From Bacillus sp. MM2020_4 (GTDB lineage: Bacteria > Bacillota > Bacilli > Bacillales > Cytobacillaceae), in NCBI RefSeq assembly GCF_011250555.1, contig NZ_JAANMZ010000002.1, positions 280,019 through 344,018 of the forward strand: a stretch of 64,000 nt of DNA, written 5' to 3'. The position numbers and the translations under genes were made by a program. The notes under the pieces were generated by a model. The model had not been told where the DNA came from, ran no database searches, and saw nothing but the letters and a program-made list of their open reading frames with translations. Every line of letters starts with the position of its first letter. The stretch's first letter is position 1. Below, piece by piece: positions 1-10,054 of the stretch.

Positions 1-1026
1 TCCCCTAAGAAAGAATTAAGTGGGATCAATGGAAAAGTAACAGCCGGAAGTCTAAGTGTCCGCTCCGGATCCTCATTGGATTTCAGCATTATTGGCACTG
101 TAACCAAAGGGCAAAGCTTTGCTATTTTAGAGGAAAATAACAATTGGGTAAAGATAGAGTTTAAGTCTGGTAGATTTGGATGGGTAGCCGGCTGGTACCT
201 TGATATGACTACGGGGGCATCCCCGTCTGGAACATCTCAATCTGGACAAGCTCAGAAGGAAAGTACAATTACCATCTTACATAATGGAACAAATATCCGA
301 AAAGAAGCAAATGTCCAATCAGATGTGGCAGAACTGGCAAATGAAGGAGATACCTTTTCTGTAAAAAGAGTTGTCAATGACTGGTATGAGATAAAACTGA
401 AAAATGGACATACGGGGTATGTTGCTGGTTGGATTGTATCGATCAATGGCATGAACCCGCAAATTCAGAAATCAGGAGCTGAAGGATATCTTAAAAATAA
501 AACCATTGTATTGGATCCAGGCCATGGCGGCGGGGACAATGGTACTACCGGTGCAAACGGTACTTTAGAAAAAGAGCTGACCCTTCGAACAGCCCGGCTC
601 TTGTCTGATAAATTAAGAGCCGCCGGTGCAACAGTCTACCTGACAAGAAGTAATGATTCTTTTATACCTTTGCCATCACGTGTAAATGCCGCACAAACTT
701 ACAGTGCCGATGCCTTCATCAGCCTTCATTACGACAGCAATGAAGAACGGAGTGCACGTGGTATGACTGGCTATTATTATCACGGTTATCAAAAGGCGCT
801 TGCCGAAACAGTATTTACATCAACAGTCGGACAAACCAATTTAAAAGACCGCGGCGTACGTATTGGTGATTTCCATGTCATTCGGGAAAACAGCCAAAAG
901 GCCGTTCTTATGGAGCTAGGCTATCTAAGTAACCCAGAGGAAGAGATGACACTAAACTCCAGCGGATTTCAAGAAAATGCGGCATCCGGTTTATATAACG
1001 GACTTGCGAGGTTTTTTAAGAATTAG
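1..1026 (+). CDS. yrvJ: N-acetylmuramoyl-L-alanine amidase with SH3b domains, 5' end outside window
   Basis: The reading frame is open to base 1, so the gene starts upstream; 341 residues are visible. They hold the end of one bacterial SH3 domain (LSVRSGSS near the start), a second SH3 domain (about residues 85-150, ending in GYVAGWIV), and a C-terminal Amidase_3 domain. The amidase domain shows the zinc and catalytic signatures DPGHGG, EKEL, SLHYDSN and MELGYLSN. The family cleaves the bond between N-acetylmuramic acid and L-alanine in peptidoglycan outside the membrane, and SH3b domains bind the wall. Position next to dtd and relA matches B. subtilis yrvJ, which is the basis of the symbol. 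It converges on dtd across a shared terminator. Function is confident; the exact ortholog is less so because the N-terminus is missing. Confidence 0.9.
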   Translation, partial: SPKKELSGINGKVTAGSLSVRSGSSLDFSIIGTVTKGQSFAILEENNNWVKIEFKSGRFGWVAGWYLDMTTGASPSGTSQSGQAQKESTITILHNGTNIRKEANVQSDVAELANEGDTFSVKRVVNDWYEIKLKNGHTGYVAGWIVSINGMNPQIQKSGAEGYLKNKTIVLDPGHGGGDNGTTGANGTLEKELTLRTARLLSDKLRAAGATVYLTRSNDSFIPLPSRVNAAQTYSADAFISLHYDSNEERSARGMTGYYYHGYQKALAETVFTSTVGQTNLKDRGVRIGDFHVIRENSQKAVLMELGYLSNPEEEMTLNSSGFQENAASGLYNGLARFFKN

Positions 1027-1189
1027 AAAAGCGCAATCGCCCTGACCAGCGGCGTATGGCCTGGAGCACTCCAACTGAGATAAAGGAAACACGAAGAGCG
1101 TCAGCGATTCGATGTTGACTTATCGTAGGGCGGAGAGCGAAGGACACTAGCCGCTAGGGCGATGGAGCTGGACATTTCTCAAAGTCGAA
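1026..1189. repeat. Dispersed palindromic repeat, copy A
   Basis: About 160 bases between the amidase gene and dtd are nearly identical, in the same orientation, to 17903-18067. Both begin with GAAAAGCG and share a long core (ACTGAGATAAAGGAAACACG, then GAAGGACACTAGCCGCTAGG). The ends are partly complementary (CGCCCTGACCAGCGGC against GCCGCTAGGGCG), so the element could fold into a stem. No protein is encoded. It looks like the non-autonomous intergenic repeats common in Bacillaceae. Confidence 0.8.
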
Positions 1190-1210
1190 TGATACAAATT
1201 TTGATAAATA

Positions 1211-1250
1211 AAAAGAGCTTGGCACCTTAACAAAAGGGCCAAGCTCTTTT
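1211..1250. terminator. Bidirectional terminator between amidase gene and dtd
   Basis: A perfect 13-base stem, AAAAGAGCTTGGC paired with GCCAAGCTCTTTT, encloses a 14-base loop. The A/T ends give a U-rich tail on either strand, which suits the two convergent genes. The right arm overlaps the dtd stop codon. Confidence 0.85.
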
Positions 1251-1692
1251 ATGCTTTACTTTCAAGAATTAACGTAACAGGACCGTCATTGATTAATTGG
1301 ACATCCATCATCGCGCCGAAAACTCCTGTTTCAACGCGAATTCCTTTTTCACGGAGCATTCCATTAAACGCCTCATATATCTTTATTGCCTGTTCCGGTC
1401 TGGCCGCCTCAATAAAACTTGGTCTTCGTCCTTTGCGGCAATCCCCGTAAAGGGTAAACTGGGAAACAGAAAGAATTTCCCCACCAACATCCAATAAAGA
1501 CAAATTCATTTTTCCATCTGCATCTTCAAAAACCCTTAGATGAGCAATTTTATCAGCTAAATAGGCCGCATCCGTTTCTTGATCTTCATGTGTCACACCG
1601 ACGAGCAGAACAAACCCCATAGAAATCTGCCCGGTTACTTCACCGTCAACGGTTACTTTGGCTGCTTTGCTACGTTGAACTACTACCTTCAT
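1249..1692 (-). CDS. dtd: D-aminoacyl-tRNA deacylase
   Basis: The 147-residue protein has the usual DTD length and landmarks: N-terminal [15 protein letters not shown], the catalytic-region SQFTLYGD, and the C-terminal [11 protein letters not shown] with the GPVT cis-proline motif. The enzyme hydrolyses D-amino acids, and also glycine mischarged on tRNA-Ala, from tRNA in the cytoplasm. The ATG start is preceded by AAAGGTG at good spacing. It lies 16 bases downstream of relA on the same strand, the same pair as in B. subtilis, so the two are probably co-transcribed and end at the terminator overlapping the stop codon. Confidence 0.96.
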   Translation of the reverse strand: MKVVVQRSKAAKVTVDGEVTGQISMGFVLLVGVTHEDQETDAAYLADKIAHLRVFEDADGKMNLSLLDVGGEILSVSQFTLYGDCRKGRRPSFIEAARPEQAIKIYEAFNGMLREKGIRVETGVFGAMMDVQLINDGPVTLILESKA

Positions 1693-1708
1693 AGTTGATA
1701 CACCTTTC

Positions 1709-3904
1709 TTAATTCATCAACCGGCGAACCGAATAAATATCTGGAATTTGTTTAATTCGATCAACCACTTTACGCAAGTGACTAACATTGTGAATTGCGA
1801 TCGACATAATGATTGTTGCCATTTTATTCCGATCAGATTTACCAGTCACGGCAGAAATATTTGTTTTCGTTTCATTTACTGCTTGAAGGACTTCATTCAG
1901 GAGCCCTCTGCGATCATAGCCGCTGATTTCAATATCAACGTTATACTCTTTTCGATCATTTAAGGAAGATTCCCACTCAACAGGGATCAACCTTGATTGG
2001 GCATCATTGGAATCAATGTTCGTACAATCGGAGCGATGAACAGAAACACCGCGTCCTTTTGTGATAAAACCAACAATCTCGTCCCCTGGAACCGGATTAC
2101 AACATCTTGACAAGCGAATTAACAGGTTATCAATCCCTTGCACGCGGACGCCAGATTCCCGTTTCTTATTAGAAGGGAATGATTTTAAATCTGAAATTAC
2201 ATTTGTGATGCTCGCGGACTGTTCTTGATCGCGCTTTTTACGCCATTTCTCGGTCAATCGGTTGGCAACCTGCAATGCGGTTACTCCGTTATAACCAACT
2301 GCGGCATACATATCTTCTTCACTTGAAAAATTAAATTTATCCGCCACTTTTTTCAAATTATCCGCAGTTAAAATTTCTTTAAGATCAAATTCCATATTAC
2401 GGATTTCTTTTTCAACAAGCTCTTTCCCTTTAATCACATTCTCATCACGGCGCTGCTTCTTAAAAAAGGCTCGAATCTTATTTTTCGCCTGCGACGTTTG
2501 CGCGAGCTTCAGCCAATCCTGACTAGGGCCATAAGAATGTTTGGATGTCAGTATTTCAATAATGTCGCCAGTTTTAAGTTGGTAGTCCAGCGTCACCATT
2601 TTTCCATTCACTTTCGCGCCAATAGTTTTATTCCCGATTTCAGAGTGAATCCGATAGGCAAAATCGATCGGTACAGACCCGGAAGGCAATTCAATTACAT
2701 CGCCTTTCGGTGTAAAGACAAACACCATATCGGAAAACAGATCAATCTTCAATGATTCCATAAACTCTTCGGCATTGGCGGTATCATTTTGGAACTCGAG
2801 AATTTCCCGGAACCAAGTGAGTTTTTGCTCGAAGGTCGAGCTGTCACTGATTGTCTTTCCTTCTTTGTATGCCCAGTGGGCCGCAACCCCGAATTCAGCA
2901 ATCCGGTGCATTTCATACGTCCGAATCTGCACTTCCAAAGGATCACCCTTTGGTCCAATCACAGTGGTATGCAGGGATTGATACATATTCGGCTTCGGCA
3001 TGGCGATATAATCCTTAAACCGTCCCGGCATTGGCTTCCAGCAAGTATGGATGATGCCAAGGACAGCATAACAATCTTTAATACTGTTAACCACGATTCG
3101 AACAGCAAGCAAATCATAAATTTCACTGAATTGCTTATTTTGCAGCACCATTTTTCGATAAATGCTATAAATATGTTTTGGCCGGCCAGAGAGTTCAGCT
3201 TTGATCGATACCTCACCCATCCGTGCTTTAACCTCTACGATAACATCCTCTAAATATTGCTCCCGCTCTGCCCGTTTCTTCTTCATTAAGTTTACAATCC
3301 GGTAATATTGCTGCGGATTTAAATACCTTAACGCAGTATCTTCCAACTCCCATTTAATCTTAGAAATTCCAAGACGATGTGCTAAAGGTGCAAAAATTTC
3401 AATTGTCTCATTTGAAATCCGACGCTGCTTTTCTACGGGAAGATGTTTCAATGTTCGCATATTATGCAAACGGTCAGCAAGCTTAATAAGGATTACCCGG
3501 ATATCCTGTGCCATTGCCACAAACATTTTCCGATGGTTTTCCGCCTGCTGCTCTTCGTGAGATTTATATTTAAATTTCCCTAACTTTGTAACCCCATCGA
3601 CAAGCATGGCCACTTCGTCATTAAAAGCTTCCTCAATATCCTTTAAGGATATATTCGTATCTTCCACAACGTCGTGGAGAAAACCAGCAGCAACCGTAGC
3701 CGGATCCATCTCCAGGTCTGCCAAGATTCCTGCAACCTGGATGGGATGAATAATATACGGCTCTCCCGATTTTCGATATTGTTCACGATGAGCATCTTTC
3801 GCGTATTCATACGCCTTTTTGACTAATTCAACATGCTCTTCGTTCAGGTATTTTCTCGTCTTGTCGATGACTTGGTCGGCTGTTAACACTAGATCATTCG
3901 CCAT
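1709..3904 (-). CDS. relA: Bifunctional (p)ppGpp synthetase/hydrolase Rel
   Basis: This 731-residue protein is a full-length Rel. In order it shows the HD hydrolase domain (IIHP at about 53, LHDVVEDT at about 76-83), the synthetase domain ([23 protein letters not shown]), a TGS domain ([13 protein letters not shown], about 400-460), the conserved-cysteine region ([13 protein letters not shown], about 580) and a C-terminal ACT domain. Both active sites look intact, so it should make and degrade the alarmone in the stringent response, sensing deacylated tRNA on the ribosome. The ATG follows AAAGGTGA. A sigma-A-like promoter lies just upstream and two hairpins separate it from apt, so relA-dtd is probably its own unit. 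Confidence 0.97.
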   Translation of the reverse strand: MANDLVLTADQVIDKTRKYLNEEHVELVKKAYEYAKDAHREQYRKSGEPYIIHPIQVAGILADLEMDPATVAAGFLHDVVEDTNISLKDIEEAFNDEVAMLVDGVTKLGKFKYKSHEEQQAENHRKMFVAMAQDIRVILIKLADRLHNMRTLKHLPVEKQRRISNETIEIFAPLAHRLGISKIKWELEDTALRYLNPQQYYRIVNLMKKKRAEREQYLEDVIVEVKARMGEVSIKAELSGRPKHIYSIYRKMVLQNKQFSEIYDLLAVRIVVNSIKDCYAVLGIIHTCWKPMPGRFKDYIAMPKPNMYQSLHTTVIGPKGDPLEVQIRTYEMHRIAEFGVAAHWAYKEGKTISDSSTFEQKLTWFREILEFQNDTANAEEFMESLKIDLFSDMVFVFTPKGDVIELPSGSVPIDFAYRIHSEIGNKTIGAKVNGKMVTLDYQLKTGDIIEILTSKHSYGPSQDWLKLAQTSQAKNKIRAFFKKQRRDENVIKGKELVEKEIRNMEFDLKEILTADNLKKVADKFNFSSEEDMYAAVGYNGVTALQVANRLTEKWRKKRDQEQSASITNVISDLKSFPSNKKRESGVRVQGIDNLLIRLSRCCNPVPGDEIVGFITKGRGVSVHRSDCTNIDSNDAQSRLIPVEWESSLNDRKEYNVDIEISGYDRRGLLNEVLQAVNETKTNISAVTGKSDRNKMATIIMSIAIHNVSHLRKVVDRIKQIPDIYSVRRLMN

Positions 3905-3928
3905 GAAATCACCTTTATTTTCATCTTA

Positions 3929-3957
3929 ATTTTATTTATATAAATGTTATCAGTAAA
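3929..3957 (-). promoter_or_regulatory. Sigma-A-like promoter of relA
   Basis: On the minus strand TTTACT and TAAAAT are separated by 17 bases, 25 bases upstream of the relA start codon. Match to consensus is moderate. It lies downstream of both apt terminators, where a relA promoter is expected. Confidence 0.45.
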
Positions 3958-3998
3958 CAAATCGTTCCTAATTTAGAATGATTGTATCTATTATCGAA

Positions 3999-4037
3999 AA
4001 AAAAAGCCCAGATGTAAAGAGATTGGGTAGCTTTTTC
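3999..4037 (-). terminator. Second terminator downstream of apt
   Basis: Read on the minus strand, AGC-TA-CCCA pairs with TGGG-CT and is followed by nine T residues. It lies beyond the hairpin at 4096-4119, giving tandem terminators between apt and relA. The stem is bulged, so strength is uncertain. Confidence 0.5.
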
Positions 4038-4095
4038 TGCAAATTATGAAAAAAAGAGTCGAAAAACCTTACCCAGCATCTCAAATTATATAAAG

Positions 4096-4119
4096 AGAGC
4101 ACTCGCTTTGAGTGCCCTC
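4096..4119 (-). terminator. Terminator of recJ-apt
   Basis: On the minus strand GGGCACTC and GAGTGCTC form a stem (one G-U pair) around a 5-base loop, followed by TCTCTTTATATAATT. It lies 9 bases past the apt stop codon. Confidence 0.7.
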
Positions 4120-4127
4120 GGTAACTT

Positions 4128-4640
4128 TTAATAGTGCATCAATGTTAAAACATCATAGCCGTCTAGTTTTTTACGACCATCTAAATAACTTAACTCAACT
4201 AAGAAAGCGATCCCAGCGACAACACCGCCAAGTTGCTCCACTAATTGAATGGTTGCTTCAATCGTCCCGCCAGTTGCTAACAAGTCATCGGTAATTAACA
4301 CACGCTGACCGGGTTGAATCGCATCTTTATGAATAGTTAGAATATCTTTTCCATATTCGAGACCATAGCCTACCTTGATGGTTTCCCTTGGAAGTTTCCC
4401 CTCTTTACGAACAGGAGCAAAACCTACCCCAAGTGAATAGGCAACAGGACAACCGATAATAAATCCACGTGCTTCCGGACCAACGATAATATCAATTTCT
4501 CTCTCTTTTGCATACGAAACTATTTTGTCTGTTGCATATTTATAGGCTTCACCATTATTCATTAGCGGGGTGATATCCTTAAATTTAATTCCTGGCTTCG
4601 GCCAATCGGGTACGATTGTAATAAATTGCTTTAAATCCAT
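4128..4640 (-). CDS. apt: Adenine phosphoribosyltransferase
   Basis: The 170-residue protein is of standard length. It has the PRPP-binding motif ([14 protein letters not shown], about residues 120-133) and the family features [10 protein letters not shown] and PVRKEGKLP. It converts adenine and PRPP to AMP and pyrophosphate, salvaging purine in the cytoplasm. Its start overlaps the 3' end of recJ by 10 bases, which implies translational coupling, and the recJ-apt order is the conserved Bacillus order. Two hairpins follow the stop codon. Confidence 0.97.
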   Translation of the reverse strand: MDLKQFITIVPDWPKPGIKFKDITPLMNNGEAYKYATDKIVSYAKEREIDIIVGPEARGFIIGCPVAYSLGVGFAPVRKEGKLPRETIKVGYGLEYGKDILTIHKDAIQPGQRVLITDDLLATGGTIEATIQLVEQLGGVVAGIAFLVELSYLDGRKKLDGYDVLTLMHY

Positions 4641-6994
4641 TCTGTAATTGCCTCCTCAGTCTCAACTGACTCCTGAATAACTTGATCGAACCAGCCTTTT
4701 AATTCTTGAAAGGAAGAGAACAATAAATCCCTTTCAAGTGCATATTGACTCTTTTTGGTTTGATAGGTAATCGAATCAGCTAAATCACGCTTCTGCGCTC
4801 CTGTTTTCAATGTTATAAATCCATTATTTATTGTAACAAAATCCAATTCAGAAAACACCTTTGACATAAAATAAAGGGTTTCTTGTGACCAGCCGCGGTG
4901 CTTGGCAATGACATCTCCATGTCGTTTTAAATCAATGGGGCCATTTTTCATTAGATACCCATAGTACCATTTAAAATGATCACGAGTTGGTACCGTGCTG
5001 AAAAAATCACTGGATTCTTTGTAAAAATAAGCATAAATCCTTGATGGCTGTCTTCCCTCAAATAAAACTTTTAAGATCTCCTTTGATGGTGGAAAATCGA
5101 CTAATGCGATATTCGCCCTATACCCATCAAATGCCTTTGCATCGTCAAGATTTTGAATGAGAATTGACTCTGCTTTCAAATCGGCATTTATGTTATCAAA
5201 ATGGTCTTTATTGAAAAGGATGAATTTCCTGTTTTCAACGGGAACAGTGTGTACCATGCTATTGATTCGCTTCTGGCCTCTATAATCAAATAACTGCCAT
5301 GATTCAACCATCAGATCATGGATAAAAATTTGCGGTTTACGTATATTGTTCCATTCATTAATCGATAATTCTCCGATTAATGAAATTTGTGATACAGGTG
5401 AAATTTGGTCAGCCAATGCACCCAAACCAAACCCTACCCCATCAAGGTTTGCACTACCATCATTTACAATTACCTTTAAGTGCTTTTGCTCATTGCCAAT
5501 CTTTCTCATATTGGCAAGATCGACATTTTTTATTAAAACTTTTGGTTTAGGGTTGTCCATACCAAAAGGAGAAAGCAAATTTAATTCTTCAAGTGCAGAT
5601 AAATGAATATTTTCAAGCTGAACTTCTTCATCAAGATAGGTAACGGGAATAAAATCCTCCGCTGTTAACTGCTCTTCCGCGAGCAGATTTAATCTAGTAC
5701 GCAGCTCGGCAACATCTTCTAGCTTTAATGTCATTCCTGCAGCCATTGGGTGCCCGCCAAAGTGGGGGAGTAATTCCCGGCAAGTGGATAGATTTTTAAA
5801 TAAATCAAAGCCGGCAATACTCCGTGCCGAGCCCTTTGCTACCCCTTTTTCCGGATCGAAATTCAATACAATCGTCGGCCGATAGTATTTTTCCACAAGC
5901 CTGGAGGCAACGATCCCAATAACACCGGCATTCCAGCCTTCCTTACCGATAACGAGAACCTTATTGGAGGTTGTTGGAAAGTTCTTTTCCACCTCCTCGA
6001 TGGCTTCTTCGGTAATGGTATTAACAATGGCTTGCCTCGTTTTATTTAAAGCGTCCATTTCTTCCGCAAGTTGTTGTGCCTCTTCTGGGTCTTCAGTCAA
6101 AATCAGTTGAACGGCTAAATCGGCATCTTCTAATCTACCGACTGCATTAATCCTTGGTGCAAGCGTAAAGCCAATGGTTTCTTCATTGATTCCCATCGGA
6201 TCGACCCCTGCCAATTTAAGAATCGCTTTAAGTCCAATATTTTGTGAAGCCTTCAGATTTTCAAGACCTTTTTTGGCTATTAGGCGGTTTTCATCTTTTA
6301 ATGATACTAAATCCGCTATCGTCCCAATAACGGCAATTTCAAACAAATGCTCAGGAACCTTTCCGTAAAGGGCTTGAGCTAATTTAAAGGCAACCCCTAC
6401 ACCTGCAAGCTCCCGAAATGGATAGATACTTTCAGGATGTTTTGGGTGAATAATGGCAAGCGCAACAGGCAAAACCGGCCCAGGTTCATGATGGTCGGTA
6501 ATGATGAGATCAATTCCCAGTTCTTTCGCAATGGCGGCTTCATGAACGGCTGATATTCCAGTATCCACGGTAATAATCAACTTTATTCCATTTTCCGCTG
6601 CTTGCCTGAATGCTGCTTCATTGGGGCCATATCCTTCTGTAAAGCGATTCGGGATGTAAAAATCGACATTGGCACCCAGATCACGAAGTGTGATCATCAA
6701 TACCGATGTACTGCTTACACCGTCAGCATCATAATCACCATAAATAAGAATCGGTTCATGTGCTTCAATCGCTTCACGTATTCTATTAACGGCAAGATCC
6801 ATCCCTTTTAGTAGGTAAGGGTCATGGAATCCATCTTTTCCAAATAAAAAATACCGTGCAGATTCTACGGTATCCAAGCCGCGATTGACAAGCAATGACG
6901 CAACTAAAGGTGTTATTTTCAATTCATTTGCCAGCATATTGACTAGATTGTCATCAGTACTGCGAACAATCCATCTTGTTTTCGACTGTAACAT
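4631..6994 (-). CDS. recJ: Single-stranded-DNA-specific exonuclease RecJ
   Basis: The 787-residue protein has the DHH phosphoesterase core ([11 protein letters not shown] at about 85-95, [20 protein letters not shown]), the DHHA1 motif ([11 protein letters not shown], about 415), an OB-fold region, and the long C-terminal extension typical of Bacillus RecJ. RecJ degrades single-stranded DNA 5' to 3' in recombinational and mismatch repair. An in-frame GTG at 7006 would add four residues, but GAGGGG sits against it. The ATG at 6994 is about 11 bases from that site and gives the usual MLQSKTRW start, so it was chosen. apt overlaps the 3' end. Confidence 0.95.
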   Translation of the reverse strand: MLQSKTRWIVRSTDDNLVNMLANELKITPLVASLLVNRGLDTVESARYFLFGKDGFHDPYLLKGMDLAVNRIREAIEAHEPILIYGDYDADGVSSTSVLMITLRDLGANVDFYIPNRFTEGYGPNEAAFRQAAENGIKLIITVDTGISAVHEAAIAKELGIDLIITDHHEPGPVLPVALAIIHPKHPESIYPFRELAGVGVAFKLAQALYGKVPEHLFEIAVIGTIADLVSLKDENRLIAKKGLENLKASQNIGLKAILKLAGVDPMGINEETIGFTLAPRINAVGRLEDADLAVQLILTEDPEEAQQLAEEMDALNKTRQAIVNTITEEAIEEVEKNFPTTSNKVLVIGKEGWNAGVIGIVASRLVEKYYRPTIVLNFDPEKGVAKGSARSIAGFDLFKNLSTCRELLPHFGGHPMAAGMTLKLEDVAELRTRLNLLAEEQLTAEDFIPVTYLDEEVQLENIHLSALEELNLLSPFGMDNPKPKVLIKNVDLANMRKIGNEQKHLKVIVNDGSANLDGVGFGLGALADQISPVSQISLIGELSINEWNNIRKPQIFIHDLMVESWQLFDYRGQKRINSMVHTVPVENRKFILFNKDHFDNINADLKAESILIQNLDDAKAFDGYRANIALVDFPPSKEILKVLFEGRQPSRIYAYFYKESSDFFSTVPTRDHFKWYYGYLMKNGPIDLKRHGDVIAKHRGWSQETLYFMSKVFSELDFVTINNGFITLKTGAQKRDLADSITYQTKKSQYALERDLLFSSFQELKGWFDQVIQESVETEEAITEWI

Positions 6995-7060
6995 TTGTTT
7001 GTACACCCCTCAGACTTATTTATTATACAGGAGCAATAAACGTCTTTCAATAAAAAGAAA

Positions 7061-7081
7061 AACCGCAGAGGATCTGCGGTT
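7061..7081 (-). terminator. Terminator of secDF
   Basis: On the minus strand AACCGCAGA and TCTGCGGTT form a perfect 9-bp stem around a 3-base loop, followed by TTTCTTTTT. It lies about 130 bases past the secDF stop, with the palindromic repeat in between. Confidence 0.8.
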
Positions 7082-7102
7082 AAAAAATTAGTGTTCAGCT
7101 AC

Positions 7103-7203
7103 AGCGCCTAGGGGCTCGGGGTCATAAGCCAATCAGTCAAGAAGGTTAAAGTGCAACCTTCTCGCCTGCTCGTCTTATGCCTGTCGCCCCTGAGCAAGGC
7201 GCT
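7103..7203. repeat. Palindromic intergenic repeat of a second type
   Basis: This roughly 100-base element begins AGCGCCT and ends AGGCGCT. Inner arms also pair (CATAAG with CTTATG), and GAAGGTT/AACCTTC forms a central hairpin. It lies between the secDF stop codon and its terminator. It shares the AGCGCC end with copies A and B but has a different interior. I know this style of long imperfect palindrome from Bacillaceae genomes; the copy number here is unknown. Confidence 0.65.
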
Positions 7204-7214
7204 TCCGCATTTCG

Positions 7215-9479
7215 TTACACTTGTGGCTGATCTGAGTATTTTCTTTTCTCTTTGACCGTTTTAATGACGCCTTTCTTTTTAAGCTCGCGTGTTTTCATCA
7301 CATACCATAGCGGGCCGGCAATACAGATGGAGGAATAAACACCTACCATCAAGCCGACAAACAAGGCAATGGAGAAATTACGAATCGATTCGCTGCCAAA
7401 GATAATTAGGGCAACGACTGTTATTAAAACGGTTAACACTGTATTTAAAGAACGGGTTAATGTTTGGCGGATACTTGTATTTAATACATCCGCAATATCT
7501 TCTTTTGTTTTAAGACGCTTCTTCTTATGCATGTTCTCGCGCATTCGGTCAAATGTAACGATGGTGTCATTAATGGAATAACCGACAATCGTTAAGACTG
7601 CTGCAATAAACGTAAGATCCACTTCAAGTCTCGTGATACTGAAAAAGGCTACCATGAAGAAGGCATCGTGCAGCAAGGATATAATAGCAGCAATCGCCAT
7701 TGATAATTCAAAACGGAAACTGACATAAATAATAATCCCAATTGAAGCAATTAATAGTGCCTTAAATGCATTTTTTGCTAATTCCTTCCCCACTGTCGGG
7801 GAAACGGTACTAACATTTGGCTCTGAACCAAATTCCTTTTTAAAATCTGCCTTTAATTTAGCAATTTCCTTTTTCGAAAGGACATCAACGAAGCGTGCGG
7901 ACGCTCGGTTCTTTTTATCACCAGATAAGACAATGTCGTCTGTATCCAAATGATGTTCAGTAAAAGCAGCTTTTACTTGTTCAGTTGTCAATGGTGTATT
8001 TGATAATACTTCGACACGTGTTCCCTTAGTGAAATCAATTGCCAGATTCAAACGGAATACGATTAACACAATTAACCCTGCTACAAGGAGAACACCTGAT
8101 ATCCCAAAGAATACCTTTTTATGCTTAACAAAATCAAGCTTATCAAAACGAGTTGGAAGGTCTAATGTATCAAAATTCTCAGCAATGTTGTGAATCTTCG
8201 ACTGCTTCACACCGAACCAGCCTGGCTTTTTATTTAGAAATCCACTATGAACCCATAGTCCCAATAATAGCCGTGACCCGTAAACAGCAGTTAAAAAGCT
8301 CATTAAGATACTAATAATTAACATCGTCGCAAACCCTTTTACAGAGCTTGTCCCGTAGAAGAAAAGCACACCCGCAGTAAGGATGGTTGTTAAGTTAGAG
8401 TCAAGAATCGATGTAAAGGCATTCTTCTCACCGGCCTGGAAGGCTGATTTTATCGATTTACCGACCTTTAGTTCCTCTCGAATCCGTTCATAGGTAATGA
8501 TGTTGGCATCGACAGCCATACCGACCCCGAGAATAATCGCGGCGATTCCCGGCAGCGTCAGGACCCCATTCATCCAATCGAAAATTAATAACACTAAATA
8601 AATATAGATAGATAGCGTAACAGTAGCAATAAATCCAGGAAAACGATAATAGAAAAGCATAAATAAATAAATGACGGCAACACCGATAATACCGGCCAAG
8701 ATTGTTTCATTTAATGCCTGTGCCCCGAATTTAGCTCCCACAGATGTAGAGTATACTTCCTTAAGCTTTACCGGTAATGAACCGGCATTTAAAAGGGAAG
8801 CCAAGGTTTGAGCTTCTTGCGCTGTAAAACTTCCGACAATGGAAACAGTATTCTGATTAAAAATTTGATTTACGGTTGGAGCCGATAAATATTTTGGTTC
8901 CGGTTTACTTATTTCACTTTTAAAGGAGTCTTTTCCTTCTTCAAAATCAAGCCAAATAACAAGTAAATTGTTTGGTCTCATATTCATAATTTCTTCTGAA
9001 ACTTTACGGAACTTATCAGCACTCTTTAATGTTAAGGAAACACTTGGTGCTCCATTTTCATCAAAGGTTTGCTTCGCTCCACCTTGCTTTAAGTCCGATC
9101 CATCCATTTTGAGCTTGTCATTGGCGTCACGGAACGTTAAGTTAGCCTGAGTGGATAAGATTTCGCGGGCCTTATTCTGATCTTTAACCCCTGCAAGCTG
9201 TACACGAATCCTGTTATTCCCCTCGATTTGGATGTTCGGTTCACTTACGCCGAGGACGTTAATCCGCTTATCAAGAGCTTCGGCTGTACTTGCCAAAACA
9301 TCTTTGTCAATCTTTTGACCCTTTTTCGCTGGCTTAACCTCGTACAATACCTCAAATCCGCCTTGAAGGTCTAGACCAAGCTTAATATTGTTTAAAATGT
9401 TCTTAGCTGTTGCTCCCATTGTGCTCCCGACAATTAGGATCACAAGTAAGAAAGCAATAATTCGACTGCGCTTTACCAT
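7215..9479 (-). CDS. secDF: Protein translocase subunit SecDF (fused SecD and SecF)
   Basis: The 754-residue protein is the natural SecD-SecF fusion found in Bacillus. It has an N-terminal membrane helix, the SecD signature LGLDLQGGFEVLYEV, a large extracytoplasmic domain, and the SecD TM4 motif (GMAVDANIITYERIREE, about 320-336). From about residue 450 there is a SecF half with GYSINDTIVTFDRMREN. The 12-helix membrane protein uses the proton gradient to pull proteins released from SecYEG. Motif positions and length are normal. yajC, which encodes another accessory translocase subunit, lies 3.5 kb away. Confidence 0.97.
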   Translation of the reverse strand: MVKRSRIIAFLLVILIVGSTMGATAKNILNNIKLGLDLQGGFEVLYEVKPAKKGQKIDKDVLASTAEALDKRINVLGVSEPNIQIEGNNRIRVQLAGVKDQNKAREILSTQANLTFRDANDKLKMDGSDLKQGGAKQTFDENGAPSVSLTLKSADKFRKVSEEIMNMRPNNLLVIWLDFEEGKDSFKSEISKPEPKYLSAPTVNQIFNQNTVSIVGSFTAQEAQTLASLLNAGSLPVKLKEVYSTSVGAKFGAQALNETILAGIIGVAVIYLFMLFYYRFPGFIATVTLSIYIYLVLLIFDWMNGVLTLPGIAAIILGVGMAVDANIITYERIREELKVGKSIKSAFQAGEKNAFTSILDSNLTTILTAGVLFFYGTSSVKGFATMLIISILMSFLTAVYGSRLLLGLWVHSGFLNKKPGWFGVKQSKIHNIAENFDTLDLPTRFDKLDFVKHKKVFFGISGVLLVAGLIVLIVFRLNLAIDFTKGTRVEVLSNTPLTTEQVKAAFTEHHLDTDDIVLSGDKKNRASARFVDVLSKKEIAKLKADFKKEFGSEPNVSTVSPTVGKELAKNAFKALLIASIGIIIYVSFRFELSMAIAAIISLLHDAFFMVAFFSITRLEVDLTFIAAVLTIVGYSINDTIVTFDRMRENMHKKKRLKTKEDIADVLNTSIRQTLTRSLNTVLTVLITVVALIIFGSESIRNFSIALFVGLMVGVYSSICIAGPLWYVMKTRELKKKGVIKTVKEKRKYSDQPQV

Positions 9480-9611
9480 TATGTATTGTTCCTCCTTAGT
9501 GCCTGTGCAATTGCACTGTTACATCCTTAGCCATAGTGTAAAAATAACGAAAAGTCACTGCTTCCATTATGGAATAAGTAGGAATAGCTGTCAATTTGAA
9601 AAATGATGGTA

Positions 9612-9908
9612 TTATTTCAATAACTCTTTTAATTCCGCTTCATCCTCCATCGAGAACTCCGCAGTTTTATATGCCTCAATCGTTGCAAAGCTGATGTAAT
9701 CACTTGCCTTTACAGAAAGAATTTCTTGAATCAATTGGTAAAGCAGCTTTTCTTCATTTTCCTTTTTCCACTTTTTCTTCACCAAGTACTCCCAAAACTC
9801 CTCTTCAGTTACAGAATCAATCCCTAGCAATCGAAATTCCGCAAGTTTACTTGCACATGCCGGTTGTACTTGGGTGCGAAAATGTTCGTATTTGTTGCTA
9901 TTACCCAT
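9612..9908 (-). CDS. comN: Post-transcriptional regulator ComN (YrzD family)
   Basis: The 98-residue soluble protein, rich in Lys, Glu and aromatic residues, matches the length and position (between secDF and spoVB) of B. subtilis ComN. ComN promotes accumulation of comE competence mRNA and localises to division sites. The frame extends upstream to 9932, but AAGGAGG lies 8 bases before the ATG at 9908, which fixes the start at MGNSNKY. The sequence EEEFWEYLVKKKW is typical of the family as I remember it. The family call rests on context plus this resemblance. Confidence 0.8.
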   Translation of the reverse strand: MGNSNKYEHFRTQVQPACASKLAEFRLLGIDSVTEEEFWEYLVKKKWKKENEEKLLYQLIQEILSVKASDYISFATIEAYKTAEFSMEDEAELKELLK

Positions 9909-9979
9909 CCTATCTTCCTCCTTGGGGTCCATCTGCTATTCCTAATGAATGGACCTATTGCAAAAAGCTTTACCTACTT

Positions 9980-10010
9980 GTCATGCTTTGTCCACTATTA
10001 GGCATATAGT
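9980..10010 (+). promoter_or_regulatory. Sigma-E-like promoter of spoVB
   Basis: GTCATGCT and CATATAGT are separated by 15 bases, about 45 bases before the spoVB start. These match the sigma-E pattern (GTCATATT-like -35, CATACAAT-like -10). B. subtilis spoVB is in the sigma-E regulon, which agrees. Confidence 0.5.
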
Positions 10011-10054
10011 TAATTGTAAATGAGTTCTTCTTTTTTGAGAAGGTGGGAAACTGC

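Noticed and set aside
2789..3253. Plus-strand frame of 154 codons
   Set aside because: Antisense to relA with no ribosome binding site or family resemblance.
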